This document shows positions 46,821-57,802 of a stretch of 64,000 bases of DNA, one piece after another. The position numbers were made by a program, and so were the translations under genes. The DNA is from Betaproteobacteria bacterium (GTDB taxonomy: Bacteria; Pseudomonadota; Gammaproteobacteria; Burkholderiales; Usitatibacteraceae), in the NCBI GenBank assembly GCA_016791265.1, contig JAEUMY010000010.1, positions 248,001-312,000 on the forward strand, given 5' to 3'. The notes under the pieces are model-generated. The model was not told the DNA's origin, searched no databases, and worked only from the letters and a program-made list of their open reading frames with translations. Positions within the stretch are counted from its first letter, which is position 1, and the number at the start of each line of letters is the position of its first letter.

Positions 46821-47903
46821 TCAGGGCTTGACGACGAGCGTGTAAAGCGCGAAGAGGTCCTTCTCATAGTCGGGCCGCACCTCGCCCTTGGCGGTTTTGT
46901 CCCAGCCGAGACGGCGGCCCATCTCGCGCGCGTAATTGTCGTCATTCACATCCAGCGCGACGACCTTGAAGCCCGCTGTCTCGAACTGCTTCTTCGTGAA
47001 TGGCGACCGGGCATCGGCCCACGGGAGATACGGCTTGTTGGCCGGCGCCTGCGCAGGCGCCAGGTTGTAGATGAGCAACATCCCGCCCGGCTTGAGATCG
47101 TCGAACACCGATTTCAGGAACACCTCGTCACTGACACCCAAGCGGATAAGATGCCGCTCCTCCGCCGGCCGGGACGGCTTGATGTAGCCGCGCTTCAAGG
47201 TGTTCTTGGAAAGAATGAGCGCGTAGCCGCCCCCGACTTCCTTCGCGACTTGCGCATCCGCCGGGTAGCGGCCATGCACCAGCGTCACGCTGCCCCACTC
47301 GGCCTCGCGCACGCCGCGCCGCCGCACCGGCCCCTCATCGTCAGGCTCGGAATACAGCGCGCGCAAATAGGTGTCGACATCGACGCCCACCGCATGCGCG
47401 CCCTTCTGCGCGAGCAGCCGCAAATGCGCGACCGCGCCGTAGCCGAAATCCAGCACCCGCTTGCCGGCGAGTGACTCGATGCCGTTCTCGCCCGCCAACT
47501 CCAGCGCACGCGCATAGGCGAGTGGCGAACCGTACTTGGTGAAGTAGTAACGCTCCTCATCCATCATCACCGCGCGCAAGGTGGATGCCACCTCCGGCGC
47601 CAGCTTGGCCGACTCGGCCTTGGAGTAGTACTGGCTCGTGCGCGGGTCCTGAAAAATGGTGCGTGGTTCCCGATTGGGCAGATTGCGTGTCTCCGCCAGA
47701 AAGTCATTCGCCAGCCGCGTCGAGACCAGCGGTTGCAACGCGCGCGACTCGGCCTGCAGGCGCTTCACCGCCGCCGAAGGCGCCTGCACGACTGGCTCCG
47801 GCCTTGGCGAATCGGGCGACGCGGGCGGCGCCACGGGCGCAGGGGACTGCACGGCGCAAGCGGCCAGCAAAGCGAGCAATGCGAGACCTGACAGATGCCT
47901 CAT
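46821..47903 (-). CDS. Lipoprotein with SAM-methyltransferase-like Rossmann fold
   Basis: 360 aa from ATG 47903. A classic lipoprotein signal (LSGLALLALLAAC, lipobox LAAC) means export and lipid anchoring. A Pro/Ala-rich linker leads to a domain with GKRVLDFGYGAVAHLRLLAQ and HAVGVDVDTYLRAL, the motif I and acidic motif II of class I methyltransferases, then LIYNL near motif IV. SAM is not expected in the periplasm, so this may be a catalytically idle or repurposed fold. Not recognised beyond that. Confidence 0.75.
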   Translation of the reverse strand: MRHLSGLALLALLAACAVQSPAPVAPPASPDSPRPEPVVQAPSAAVKRLQAESRALQPLVSTRLANDFLAETRNLPNREPRTIFQDPRTSQYYSKAESAKLAPEVASTLRAVMMDEERYYFTKYGSPLAYARALELAGENGIESLAGKRVLDFGYGAVAHLRLLAQKGAHAVGVDVDTYLRALYSEPDDEGPVRRRGVREAEWGSVTLVHGRYPADAQVAKEVGGGYALILSKNTLKRGYIKPSRPAEERHLIRLGVSDEVFLKSVFDDLKPGGMLLIYNLAPAQAPANKPYLPWADARSPFTKKQFETAGFKVVALDVNDDNYAREMGRRLGWDKTAKGEVRPDYEKDLFALYTLVVKP

Positions 47904-48011
47904 GGTGTCGTAGCACTCTGGAGAATCATGAATGGATGATACGCGTGCCGTGCGGTCCGAGCTTGCCAGTTGGTCGCAATTACTCGCGATGTGTGTGAGT
48001 CCCCCCAAAAA

Positions 48012-48044
48012 AAACGCCGGCGACCTTTCAGTCCACCGGCGTTT
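48012..48044 (-). terminator. Terminator downstream of hppA
   Basis: AAACGCCGG and CCGGCGTTT, 9-bp stem with a 15-nt loop; the minus-strand transcript then has eight U. Confidence 0.8.
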
Positions 48045-48068
48045 CCGTCGAGGCCAACAATCAGCGCA

Positions 48069-50138
48069 TCACAGCAACGGCACGATGAGCAGCGCCACGA
48101 TGTTGATGATCTTGATGAGCGGGTTCACCGCCGGGCCGGCGGTGTCCTTGTAGGGATCGCCCACCGTGTCGCCCGTCACCGCGGCCTTGTGGGCTTCGGA
48201 GCCCTTGCCGCCGTGATGGCCGTCTTCGATGTACTTCTTGGCGTTGTCCCATGCGCCGCCACCGGTACACATCGAGATGGCCACGAAGAGTCCAGTCACG
48301 ATGGTACCCATCAGCATGCCGCCCAGCGCCTGGATGCCGGCTTCCTTGCCCATCAACGCGCCCACGATCAGGGCCACGGCGATCGGCGACAGAACGGGCA
48401 GCAGCGAAGGCACGATCATTTCCTTGATCGCGCCCTTGGTCAGCATGTCCACGGCCTTGGAGTAGTCCGGCTTGGCCGTGCCTTCCATGATGCCCTTGAT
48501 CTCGCGGAACTGGCGACGCACTTCCTCCACCACGGAGCCCGCGCAACGGCCCACGGCTTCCATCGCCATGGCGCCGAAGAGATACGGGATCAAGCCACCG
48601 ATGAAGAGACCGATGATGACCGCCGGGTTCTGCAGATCGAACGACACGCTCTTGCCCGCTTCGGCGAGCTTGAACGTGTAGTCGGCAAACAGCACCAGCG
48701 CGGCCAGCCCGGCGGAACCGATGGCGTAACCCTTGGTCACTGCCTTGGTCGTGTTGCCCACAGCGTCCAGCGGATCGGTGACGTTGCGCACTTCCTTCGG
48801 CAGCTCAGCCATTTCGGCGATGCCGCCGGCATTGTCGGTGATGGGACCATACGCATCCAGTGCGACGACGATGCCGGCCATGGACAGCATGGAGGTCGCG
48901 GCGACCGCGATGCCGTAGAGACCGCCCAGCTTGTACGCGGCGTAGATGGAGATGCACACCATCAGCACCGGCCAGGCGGTGGAGCGCATGGACACACCCA
49001 GACCCGCGATCATGTTGGTCGCGTGACCCTTGGTCGACGCTTCAGCGACGTGCTTCACCGGCGCCCAGTCGGTACCCGTGTAGTACTCGGTGATGAACAC
49101 CAGGATGCCGGTCAGCACCAGACCCACGACCGCGCACAGCCACAGATTCATGACGGTGAGCTGCGGGTAATACGTCGCCACGTCCTTCATGATCCACTCG
49201 GTCAGCGGATAGAACGCGGCGAGCGCCACGATGCCGGACACCGCGAGGCCGCGGTACAGCGCATTCATGATCTTGCCGCCTTCGCTGGTCTTCACGAAGA
49301 AGCAACCGATGATGGACGCGAGAATCGCGAAACCACCCAGCACCAGCGGATACACCACCACCTTGCCCACCACGGCGGTCGCGGGCATGAGCAGCGCGCC
49401 CAGCACCATCGTTGCGATGATGGTCACCGCATAGGTTTCAAACAGGTCGGCCGCCATGCCGGCGCAGTCGCCCACATTGTCGCCCACGTTGTCGGCGATC
49501 ACGGCCGGGTTGCGCGGATCATCCTCGGGGATCCCGGCTTCGACCTTGCCCACCAAGTCCGCACCCACGTCGGCGCCCTTGGTGAAGATGCCGCCACCCA
49601 GACGCGCGAAGATGGAGATGAGTGACGAACCAAAGGCCAGACCGATCAACGGCTTCATCACCGTTGAGAGCTTGGCATCGGGGCCGGCCATCGCGACAAG
49701 CACCCAGGTGAACACGGCGACCGACAATAGACCCAGGCCGACGACGAGCAGGCCGGTGATGGCGCCACCCTTGAACGCGATGTCCAGCGCCGGGCCGATG
49801 CCCTTCCTCGCGGCTTCCGCCGTCCGCACGTTGGCGCGCACCGACACGTTCATGCCGATATAGCCCGCCGCACCCGACGCGATGGCGCCGACGGCGAAAC
49901 CGACCGCGGTCATCCAGCCCAGCGCCGCGCCGATCAGCACGAACAAGCCTGCGCCGACGAAGCCGATGGTCGTGTACTGGCGGTTCAGGTACGCCTTGGC
50001 GCCGGCCTGCACGGCCGCCGCGATCTCGCGCATGCGGTCGTTGCCGTCCGGCTGCGCCAGGATCCACTTGGTCTGCCATGCGCCATAGACCAGCGCGAGC
50101 ACGGCGAAGACGAGCGCGAAAATCAATCCATCATTCAT
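48069..50138 (-). CDS. hppA: Membrane-bound proton-pumping pyrophosphatase
   Basis: 689 aa, about 16 helices. Catalytic loops with [21 protein letters not shown] (Mg-PPi) and [19 protein letters not shown] are intact, as are [16 protein letters not shown] and [25 protein letters not shown] carries Lys where K+-dependent enzymes have Ala, so this should be the K+-independent, proton-pumping type. It couples PPi hydrolysis to proton export. 38 bp after pfp in the same direction, a natural pair in PPi economy. Confidence 0.95.
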   Translation of the reverse strand: MNDGLIFALVFAVLALVYGAWQTKWILAQPDGNDRMREIAAAVQAGAKAYLNRQYTTIGFVGAGLFVLIGAALGWMTAVGFAVGAIASGAAGYIGMNVSVRANVRTAEAARKGIGPALDIAFKGGAITGLLVVGLGLLSVAVFTWVLVAMAGPDAKLSTVMKPLIGLAFGSSLISIFARLGGGIFTKGADVGADLVGKVEAGIPEDDPRNPAVIADNVGDNVGDCAGMAADLFETYAVTIIATMVLGALLMPATAVVGKVVVYPLVLGGFAILASIIGCFFVKTSEGGKIMNALYRGLAVSGIVALAAFYPLTEWIMKDVATYYPQLTVMNLWLCAVVGLVLTGILVFITEYYTGTDWAPVKHVAEASTKGHATNMIAGLGVSMRSTAWPVLMVCISIYAAYKLGGLYGIAVAATSMLSMAGIVVALDAYGPITDNAGGIAEMAELPKEVRNVTDPLDAVGNTTKAVTKGYAIGSAGLAALVLFADYTFKLAEAGKSVSFDLQNPAVIIGLFIGGLIPYLFGAMAMEAVGRCAGSVVEEVRRQFREIKGIMEGTAKPDYSKAVDMLTKGAIKEMIVPSLLPVLSPIAVALIVGALMGKEAGIQALGGMLMGTIVTGLFVAISMCTGGGAWDNAKKYIEDGHHGGKGSEAHKAAVTGDTVGDPYKDTAGPAVNPLIKIINIVALLIVPLL

Positions 50139-50176
50139 TACGCTTCTCCCAGTTATTCAAGTCCAACAAACAAAAA

Positions 50177-51436
50177 CTACAAAACAAAGCCTTCCGCCAG
50201 TTTCTTCTTCACCGGCTTGTTCTTGAGCACCACATAGTCGGGCAAGCCGTTCACGTAGGGCGGATAGGCCTCACCCGCGATGAGCGGCGACAAATAGTTG
50301 CGGCACTTGGCCGTGATGTGAAAGCCGTCGGCGGTGATGAAGTCGCGCGGCATTTTCTTTTCCACGTTGGCGACCTTGGCGAGCGGCGCCACACCAATAT
50401 CCCAGCGATAGGGCTTTGACGCCTTCCGCACGATGGTGGGCATGACCGCGTTGTGGCCCTTGACCGCCAACTCCACCGCCGCCCTGCCCAGCGCATACGC
50501 CTGCTCGACATCGGTCTTCGACGCGATGTGGCGGGCCGCGCGTTGCAGGTAGTCCGCGACCGCCCAGTGATACTTGTACTTGAGTTCGCGCTTCACCATG
50601 TCGGCGATGAGCGGCGCGACACCGCCCAGCTGCGCGTGGCCGAACGAGTCCTTCAGCCCCGACTCGGACAGGAAACGCCCTTCCGCGTCCTGCACACCTT
50701 CCGACACGCCGATGGCGCAGAAGCCGAACTTCTTGACCGTCTGATCCACCCGCGCCAGGAACTTTTCCGCATCGAACGCGACTTCGGGGAACAGCAACAC
50801 ATGCGGCGCATCCCCGGACTTCTCCGTGGCGAGTCCACACGCGGCGGTGATCCAACCTGCATGACGGCCCATGACCTCCAGCACGAAGACCTTGGTCGAG
50901 GTCTTCGCCATCGATGCGACATCCATGCCCGCCTCACGCATGCTCACCGCCACATACTTCGCCACCGAACCGAAGCCGGGGCAGCAGTCGGTGATGGGCA
51001 AGTCGTTGTCCACAGTCTTCGGCACATGCACGGCGGTGATGGGGTAACCCAGCTTCTCGCCCAGCTGCGACACCTTCAAGCACGTGTCCGCCGAGTCGCC
51101 GCCACCGTTGTAGAAAAAATAGCCGATGTCGTGCGCCTTGAACACTTCGATGAGGCGCTGGTACTCGCGTGGGTCCTTGTCCCAGGGCTTCAGCTTGTGG
51201 CGGCAGGACCCGAATGCGCCGGCCGGCGTGTGCTTCAGCTTGCGAATATTCGCAATGGGCTCCGCCGACACATCGATGAGCTCCTCGGTCAGCGCACCGA
51301 TGATGCCGTTGCGTCCCGCGAAGATCCTGCCAATGTGGCGCTTCTGCTTCAGCGCCGTCTCGATGACGCCGGCGGCCGAGGCGTTGATCACGGCGGTCAC
51401 ACCACCGGACTGGGCGTAGAAGGCGTTCTTCGGCAT
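50177..51436 (-). CDS. pfp: Pyrophosphate-dependent 6-phosphofructokinase
   Basis: 419 aa. The phosphoryl-donor loop reads NGGGDSADT and the substrate motif PKTVDNDLP; Asp in the first and Lys in the second mark PPi (not ATP) as donor. MGRHAGW is the fructose-6-phosphate contact. The reaction is reversible and saves ATP, using PPi or making it. Palindrome copy 20 encodes A-NIR in SAEPIANIRKLKHT. Operon with hppA. Confidence 0.94.
   Translation of the reverse strand: MPKNAFYAQSGGVTAVINASAAGVIETALKQKRHIGRIFAGRNGIIGALTEELIDVSAEPIANIRKLKHTPAGAFGSCRHKLKPWDKDPREYQRLIEVFKAHDIGYFFYNGGGDSADTCLKVSQLGEKLGYPITAVHVPKTVDNDLPITDCCPGFGSVAKYVAVSMREAGMDVASMAKTSTKVFVLEVMGRHAGWITAACGLATEKSGDAPHVLLFPEVAFDAEKFLARVDQTVKKFGFCAIGVSEGVQDAEGRFLSESGLKDSFGHAQLGGVAPLIADMVKRELKYKYHWAVADYLQRAARHIASKTDVEQAYALGRAAVELAVKGHNAVMPTIVRKASKPYRWDIGVAPLAKVANVEKKMPRDFITADGFHITAKCRNYLSPLIAGEAYPPYVNGLPDYVVLKNKPVKKKLAEGFVL
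51242..51253. repeat. Dispersed palindrome, copy 20 (in pfp)
   Basis: 16-bp palindrome TTGCGAATATTCGCAA in the frame A-N-I-R. Confidence 0.9.
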
Positions 51437-51568
51437 GTCGAATCAGAAGGGAGACAGGAGAACGCGGATGGACGCAGTCGAACGCAGACGAATGTCCGAC
51501 CACCGCAGAATGGCTTTTGCCTTCATCCGCTGCTTGTCTGCGTTCATCATTGGTCGCCGCCTTGGGTC

Positions 51569-53069
<1,501 letters not shown>

Positions 53070-53078
53070 TGCTGGGAC

Positions 53079-53090
53079 GCGAATATTCGC
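53079..53090. repeat. Dispersed palindrome, copy 23
   Basis: Perfect 12-mer in the 39-bp gap between kdsB and the Trm112-like gene. Confidence 0.9.
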
Positions 53091-53108
53091 AAGCGGCGGC
53101 GGGCGCGT

Positions 53109-53288
53109 TTACGCTTCCTCGTTGGGTGCCAGCTTTCGCGCCTCGTCCTCCAGCATCACCGGAATGCTGTCGCGAATGGGAAATGCCAAGCGGTCGGCCT
53201 TGCAGATCAACTCGAATTCGGCCTTCTTGTGGACCAGCGGACCCTTGCAGAGCGGGCAGACCAGAATCTCGAGCAGCTTGGCGTCCAT
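53109..53288 (-). CDS. Trm112 family (YcaR-like) small protein
   Basis: 59 aa from ATG 53288. [18 protein letters not shown] then [20 protein letters not shown] is the family pattern; the CPLC pair may bind zinc. Sits between kdsB and lpxK as in many proteobacteria. Role in bacteria not defined. Confidence 0.92.
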   Translation of the reverse strand: MDAKLLEILVCPLCKGPLVHKKAEFELICKADRLAFPIRDSIPVMLEDEARKLAPNEEA

Positions 53289-53298
53289 GGAAAAACCT

Positions 53299-54327
53299 TC
53301 AGTGTGGGCGCAGCAGTGAATCGACGTGCGCGAAGAATTCATCGGGGAGCAGCGCATCCACGCGCATGAACCACATGCGCGAATCCGCGAAGCCCCGGCA
53401 TTTTACTGCATCCTTTTCGGTCATCAGCAGCACGTCGGCGCCGGGCAACTTGAGGTCCAGCGGCGTGAAGCGGTGATGATCGGCGAATGCGAGTGTGCGG
53501 CCGGCGATGCCGAAACGCCGCACATGATTGAAAAACCGCGCCGGATGACCGATGCCCGCCAAGGTCACCACGCGCTGTCCACGCACGCGCACACTGAACT
53601 CGTCGGGCGAATATTCCTCGCCAGTCGCGAGCGAGACGAAGCGTTCGTTGCCAAGCCGCATTGGATACCACGGCCGGCCGCCGGCGAGCAGCGCCGCGTT
53701 CTCGCCCGGATTGTTGACGACCACGAGCTGCACTGAATCCAGCCGCCAGCGCCCCTCGCGCAACGGGCCCGCCGGCAGCAACTGCCCGTTGCCGAATCCG
53801 CGCTCGCCATCGATGACCGCGATCTCAAGCTGCCGCGCCAGCGCATAGTGCTGCAATCCGTCATCGGAAAGGATCACATCCACCTGGCGCTGGTCGGCGA
53901 GCAGCGCGCGCGCGACTTCCGCGCGCTCGGGTCCCACGTAGACCGGGGCGGGCAAGCGCGCCGCCATCACCAGCGGCTCGTCACCGAACCAATCCGGCGG
54001 ATGGCCGCCCTGACGGATTTCCACATGCGCGTGCCGGCCCTGATCGTCGGCGATGGCGCCGTAGCCCCGGCTCACGATGCCGGGATTCCATTCGCGGCCA
54101 ATGAGATGTTCGGCGAGCGCGATGGTGAGCGGGGTCTTGCCAGTGCCGCCCACGCTGATGTTGCCGACAACGATCACGGGCACGGGCACGGTCTCGGTCT
54201 TCAGCCAGCCCGTGCGAAAAAGCGCGCGGCGCATCGCGGCGAGTGCCGCGAACGCCCAGGAAAGCGGCCTCAGCAGAAGCTGCGCCGGGCCGTCCTTCTG
54301 CCACTCGGCTTCAAGCCACTCGCGCAT
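53299..54327 (-). CDS. lpxK: Tetraacyldisaccharide 4'-kinase
   Basis: 342 aa. Membrane-associated N terminus, P-loop [17 protein letters not shown] near residues 55-71 and catalytic Asp region DDGLQHYAL. Phosphorylates the lipid A precursor at the 4' position. Only 10 bp before the Trm112-like gene. The MITE-like element lies 15 bp upstream of its start, between lpxK and exbD. Confidence 0.96.
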   Translation of the reverse strand: MREWLEAEWQKDGPAQLLLRPLSWAFAALAAMRRALFRTGWLKTETVPVPVIVVGNISVGGTGKTPLTIALAEHLIGREWNPGIVSRGYGAIADDQGRHAHVEIRQGGHPPDWFGDEPLVMAARLPAPVYVGPERAEVARALLADQRQVDVILSDDGLQHYALARQLEIAVIDGERGFGNGQLLPAGPLREGRWRLDSVQLVVVNNPGENAALLAGGRPWYPMRLGNERFVSLATGEEYSPDEFSVRVRGQRVVTLAGIGHPARFFNHVRRFGIAGRTLAFADHHRFTPLDLKLPGADVLLMTEKDAVKCRGFADSRMWFMRVDALLPDEFFAHVDSLLRPH

Positions 54328-54342
54328 GGCGGCGGGATCGGC

Positions 54343-54620
54343 TAGGGAGCCTCTAATTCAATGCTCGCGGTCGCGCGCTGTCTTGGCGGGATGGGCTGCA
54401 AGGCGTCGCTGTGAAGCCAAGGGTCGATCCCTTGGCGAGCAGCGCAACGAAGCAGACCGCCCGCCAAGACAGCGCCCTTCGGGTTGGCACGAAAATGGCC
54501 CATCTTCGGCGTGATACGGCTCGGCTTCGTATCGACGGATACGACCTTCGCCGTCTCCCACCAAAGCTGAGCCATTTTCGTGCCAACGCGATCCGCGATC
54601 ATTGAATTAGAGGCTCCCTA
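54343..54620. mobile_element. MITE-like element with terminal and internal inverted repeats
   Basis: 278 bp. Terminal repeats of 21 bp match perfectly (54343-54363 and reverse complement of 54600-54620; core GGGAGCCTCTAATTCAATG) with a TA at each outer end, as from a TA target duplication (IS630/Tc1-like or related). Inside are two long perfect hairpins: 16 bp (54375-54390 with 54460-54475; nested 8-bp stem 54416-54436) and 17 bp (54483-54499 with 54571-54587). No coding capacity is convincing. It splits the lpxK-exbD junction and could form cruciforms or a structured RNA. Confidence 0.8.
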
Positions 54621-55040
54621 ACGCCCGCCCTTGGCCTGGGTGGTGAAAGAGATTTGCGAGAAGCCGGCCAAACGCGCCGACTCCATGATGTTGATGACTG
54701 ACTGGTGCGACGCCGCCGCATCCGCGCTGATGGCGATGATGGGTTCCTTGTTGTCGCCCGCCGCGCGCTTCAGTGACTGGGCAAAGCCTTGCACACCGTC
54801 GAACGGCACCGCGGCGTTGTTGATGGCGTACTTGTTGTTGGCATCGACCGCGACATTGATGAGGTTGGGCCGGTCCGTGGATTGTTCCGCGCTGGCCTCG
54901 GGCAGGTTGATCTGCAATTCGGCGAAGCGGTTGTAGGTTGTGGTCATCATGAGAAAGATGAGGATCACCAGGAGCACGTCGATGAACGGGATCAGATTGA
55001 TCTCCGGCTCTTCGTGCGCCCTGCCCTTGCGGAAGTTCAT
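54618..55040 (-). CDS. exbD: ExbD/TolR family biopolymer transport protein
   Basis: 140 aa. One transmembrane helix with the proton-path Asp in [19 protein letters not shown], then a periplasmic domain. Energises TonB- or Tol-like systems with ExbB. The start overlaps the exbB stop by 4 bp. Its TAG stop codon lies in the terminal repeat of the MITE-like element. Confidence 0.95.
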   Translation of the reverse strand: MNFRKGRAHEEPEINLIPFIDVLLVILIFLMMTTTYNRFAELQINLPEASAEQSTDRPNLINVAVDANNKYAINNAAVPFDGVQGFAQSLKRAAGDNKEPIIAISADAAASHQSVINIMESARLAGFSQISFTTQAKGGR

Positions 55041-55645
55041 GCGCGGCGTTCCCCATGCACGACTTCGACGAGCTTCACGGCCTGCTGCTCCATCTCGACG
55101 ATGATGACATCGACCTTCTTCCTGAAGTGGCGATACGCGACCAGGCTCGGAATGGCGACCGCGAGGCCGGCGCCGGTGTTGTAGAGCGCGATGGAAATGC
55201 CCTGCGCCATCTGCACCGGGTTGCCGCCGGTGGGCGACTGCGACGCGAAAATCTCGATCATGCCGATGACGGTGCCAAAGAGGCCCAGGAGCGGCGTGAC
55301 GGTGGCGATCGTGCCCAAGGTGTTGAGGAAGCGCTCCAGCTCCAGCACGGCCGTGGTGCCCGCGTCTTCAATCGCGTCTTTCATCACTTCGCGCGAGCTC
55401 TTGATGTTGTAGAGGCCGGCGGCGAACACACGGCCCAGTACCGAGCTGCGCGCCAGATCGTCCAGAAAGGCAGGCGACACGCCCTGGCCGCGCACCGCCT
55501 GGACGACCTCGTTGAACAGATTTTCCGGCGCGATGAGCGACCGGCGGAGCGACCAGATGCGCTCGCCGATGATGGCCAGCGCGATCACGGAACAGAGGAT
55601 GATGAAATAGATGGGCCAGCCGGCCGCCTTGATGATTTCTAGCAA
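55037..55645 (-). CDS. exbB: ExbB/MotA/TolQ family proton channel protein
   Basis: 202 aa from TTG 55645, chosen because GGAGAA stands 6 bases upstream and the protein then begins LEIIKAAGWPIYFIIL as family members do. Three helices and the conserved GTIATVTPLLGLFGTVIGMI and GISIALYNTGAGLAVAIPS. Overlaps exbD by 4 bp. Confidence 0.93.
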   Translation of the reverse strand: MLEIIKAAGWPIYFIILCSVIALAIIGERIWSLRRSLIAPENLFNEVVQAVRGQGVSPAFLDDLARSSVLGRVFAAGLYNIKSSREVMKDAIEDAGTTAVLELERFLNTLGTIATVTPLLGLFGTVIGMIEIFASQSPTGGNPVQMAQGISIALYNTGAGLAVAIPSLVAYRHFRKKVDVIIVEMEQQAVKLVEVVHGERRA

Positions 55646-55856
55646 CGCTGTTCTCCGCGAATGGGGGCGGGGCCGCGCCGACTGACCATCAATCCGGCGA
55701 CCGCGCAACGACGCGAGACTTTATCATGACTGCATTGCGCGCCGCCGGGCGGGACCGGTTGAGTCGCTTGGCCAATTCAAATGCCCAACCGCACCGGCGC
55801 GGGCCGCGCGCGGGCCTGTTTGATCGCGGATGCCGACGGGTTGCATCCGCCCAAAA

Positions 55857-55891
55857 TCATCCACAGACGCTGTGGATAACTCTGTGGGTTA
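55857..55891. promoter_or_regulatory. Cluster of DnaA-box-like sites between exbB and xseA
   Basis: TGTGGATAA at 55871-55879 is a perfect inverted DnaA box (TTATCCACA); TCATCCACA (55857) has one mismatch and TGTGGGTTA (55883) two. The rest of the 430-bp divergent gap 55646-56075 is AT-rich toward xseA, with no gene seen. Confidence 0.5.
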
Positions 55892-56075
55892 TCCTTCAAC
55901 TTGATGCATAAGTCATACAACGGTAACGAGTTTTTCCGCGCCGCCTAAAAAATGATCTGCCGGGAAGCTTGCAATTAACTAATGAAAATCAATTACTTGA
56001 AATGCGCCTCAGAGAGGACGCGGCCAGCGGCTCGGCGCGTGCCGCGCTCGCCACTTCAGCCAGTCGACCCCCTGC

Positions 56076-57479
56076 ATGACCACGCGTCCTGACCAGCCGG
56101 CAGCGGCGGCTGGTGATCTCTTCAGTCCGGTCGCCGAATCGCCGAGTCCGCGCAAGTCTGTACTCACCGTCAGTGAACTGAACCGGCGCACACGCGGGCT
56201 CATCGAAGCGCATCTCGAATTGCTTTGGGTCACGGGCGAGTTGTCGAACGTGGTGCGCGCGGCCAGCGGTCACTGGTATTTCGTGTTGAAGGATCACGCG
56301 GCCCAGGTGCGCTGCGTGATGTTTCGCGGGAAAGCCGCCAACGTCGGCTTCGCCCCGGAAAACGGCATGCAAGTGGAGGTGAACGCCCTGCCGTCATTGT
56401 ATGAAGCGCGCGGTGAGTTCCAGTTGGGCGTGGAAACAATGCGGCGCGCCGGCCAAGGCGCGCTCTACGAAGCCTTCATGAAGTTGAAGAGCGCGCTCGA
56501 GGCCGAGGGCCTCTTCGACGCCGCACGCAAACGCGCGCTGCCCGCGTTCCCGCGCCGCATCGGCATCATCACCTCCTTGCAGGCGGCGGCGTTGCGCGAT
56601 GTGCTCACCACCTTGCGTCGCAGGGCGCCCATGATCGAGGTCGTCATCTACCCGACCGCCGTGCAGGGCGCCGCGGCGGCGGGCGAGATCGTGGCCGCGC
56701 TCACGCAGGCCGGCCGGCGCGATGAAGTCGATGCGCTGATCATCTGCCGGGGCGGCGGCAGCATCGAGGATCTCTGGCCGTTCAACGAGGAGCGGGTCGC
56801 GCGAGCCATCGCCGCATCCTCGCTCCCCATCGTGAGCGGTGTGGGCCACGAGACGGACTTCACCATCGCCGATTTCGTCGCGGATCGCCGCGCGCCCACG
56901 CCGACGGCGGCGGCGGAAATGTTGTCGCCCAATCGCGCCGACCTCGACGCCGCGGTGAAGCAGCACGCAGGGCGTTTGCGGCGCGGCATGCGCCAGCACC
57001 TCGAACGCGCGGCCCAGCGCGTCGACATGGCGCGTCGCGCCCTGCTCTCGCCCGCCGAGCAACTGGCCCTGGCCCGTGAACGGCTGGCGCAGTTCGCTGG
57101 AACACTCCGCCGCGCCGCCGGCACAGCGCTCGCCGAGCGGCGCTGGCAGCTTGATCATTTCGCGCAGCGGCTGAAGGGTGCGCGTCCCGACATCGAGGCG
57201 GGCCAGCTGCGCCTTGCGAATATTCGCAAGGCCTTGTCCGCCAGCACGGCGAGGCGACTGGTCATCGCGCGCCAGTCCACCGTGCAACTCGGCGCCCGGC
57301 TGGAGCTCCTCGCCCCGCAACGGACGCTGGAACGCGGCTACGCCATCGCCACCCTGGCCGATGGCGGCGTGGTGCGTCAGAGCGATCAATTGCGGCAGGG
57401 CATGCAGGTGAACCTGCGCCTCGCGGCGGGCCGCGCCTCGCTGACTGTCAACGACACCGACCCGACGAACGGGTCCTGA
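56076..57479 (+). CDS. xseA: Exodeoxyribonuclease VII large subunit
   Basis: 467 aa. OB-fold start (LTVSELNRRTRGLIEAHLE; GHWYFVLKD), catalytic core FPRRIGIITSLQAAALRDVL, CRGGGSIEDLWPFNEE and GVGHETDFTIADF-VADRRAPTPTAAAE, then a helical tail. Degrades single-stranded DNA with XseB (not in the window). The 22-bp perfect palindrome at 57211-57232 encodes L-ANIRK in the helical tail. Confidence 0.97.
   Translation: MTTRPDQPAAAAGDLFSPVAESPSPRKSVLTVSELNRRTRGLIEAHLELLWVTGELSNVVRAASGHWYFVLKDHAAQVRCVMFRGKAANVGFAPENGMQVEVNALPSLYEARGEFQLGVETMRRAGQGALYEAFMKLKSALEAEGLFDAARKRALPAFPRRIGIITSLQAAALRDVLTTLRRRAPMIEVVIYPTAVQGAAAAGEIVAALTQAGRRDEVDALIICRGGGSIEDLWPFNEERVARAIAASSLPIVSGVGHETDFTIADFVADRRAPTPTAAAEMLSPNRADLDAAVKQHAGRLRRGMRQHLERAAQRVDMARRALLSPAEQLALARERLAQFAGTLRRAAGTALAERRWQLDHFAQRLKGARPDIEAGQLRLANIRKALSASTARRLVIARQSTVQLGARLELLAPQRTLERGYAIATLADGGVVRQSDQLRQGMQVNLRLAAGRASLTVNDTDPTNGS
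57216..57227. repeat. Dispersed palindrome, copy 24 (in xseA; 22-bp perfect form)
   Basis: Symmetry runs from 57211 to 57232, the longest single-core copy. Confidence 0.9.
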
Positions 57480-57547
57480 GCGACGCTTTGCGCCACCGGC
57501 AGCGCGGCGTATAGTGACTTTCCGCTCAACCCACGGAGGAGAAACGC

Positions 57548-57778
57548 ATGGCAAAGAAAAAGGCTGACACCGGTTCCATCTACAAGGTCATCGAGCTGGT
57601 CGGCACCAGCTCGACCGGCTTCGCCGACGCGGCGCAAAACGCGGTCGAGGCGGCGTCGAAGTCGTTGAAGGACATCCGCGTCGCCGAAGTCACCAAGCTC
57701 GACATCAAGGTCGAAAAGGGCAAGATGATTTTCCGCGCGAAGCTGAAGCTCTCCTTCAAGTATCACGCGGGGATGTGA
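57548..57778 (+). CDS. Dodecin (flavin-storage protein)
   Basis: 76 aa. IYKVIELVGTSSTGFADAAQ, AVEAASKSLKDIRVAEV and the C-terminal RAKLKLSFKYH match dodecins, 12-subunit shells that sequester FMN/riboflavin. Strong GGAGGAG ribosome site. Convergent with miaA. Confidence 0.95.
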   Translation: MAKKKADTGSIYKVIELVGTSSTGFADAAQNAVEAASKSLKDIRVAEVTKLDIKVEKGKMIFRAKLKLSFKYHAGM

Positions 57779-57790
57779 CCGACCTGGCTT

Positions 57791-57802
57791 GCGAATATTC
57801 GC
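57791..57802. repeat. Dispersed palindrome, copy 25 (tandem pair)
   Basis: First of two cores 2 bp apart; its last base is part of the miaA stop codon (57802-57804). The pair forms a 38-bp perfect palindrome (57785-57822). Confidence 0.95.

Noticed and set aside
54342..54605. Small open frames in the MITE-like element (60-86 codons)
   Set aside because: They overlap each other on both strands, follow the inverted repeats, and lack ribosome sites.
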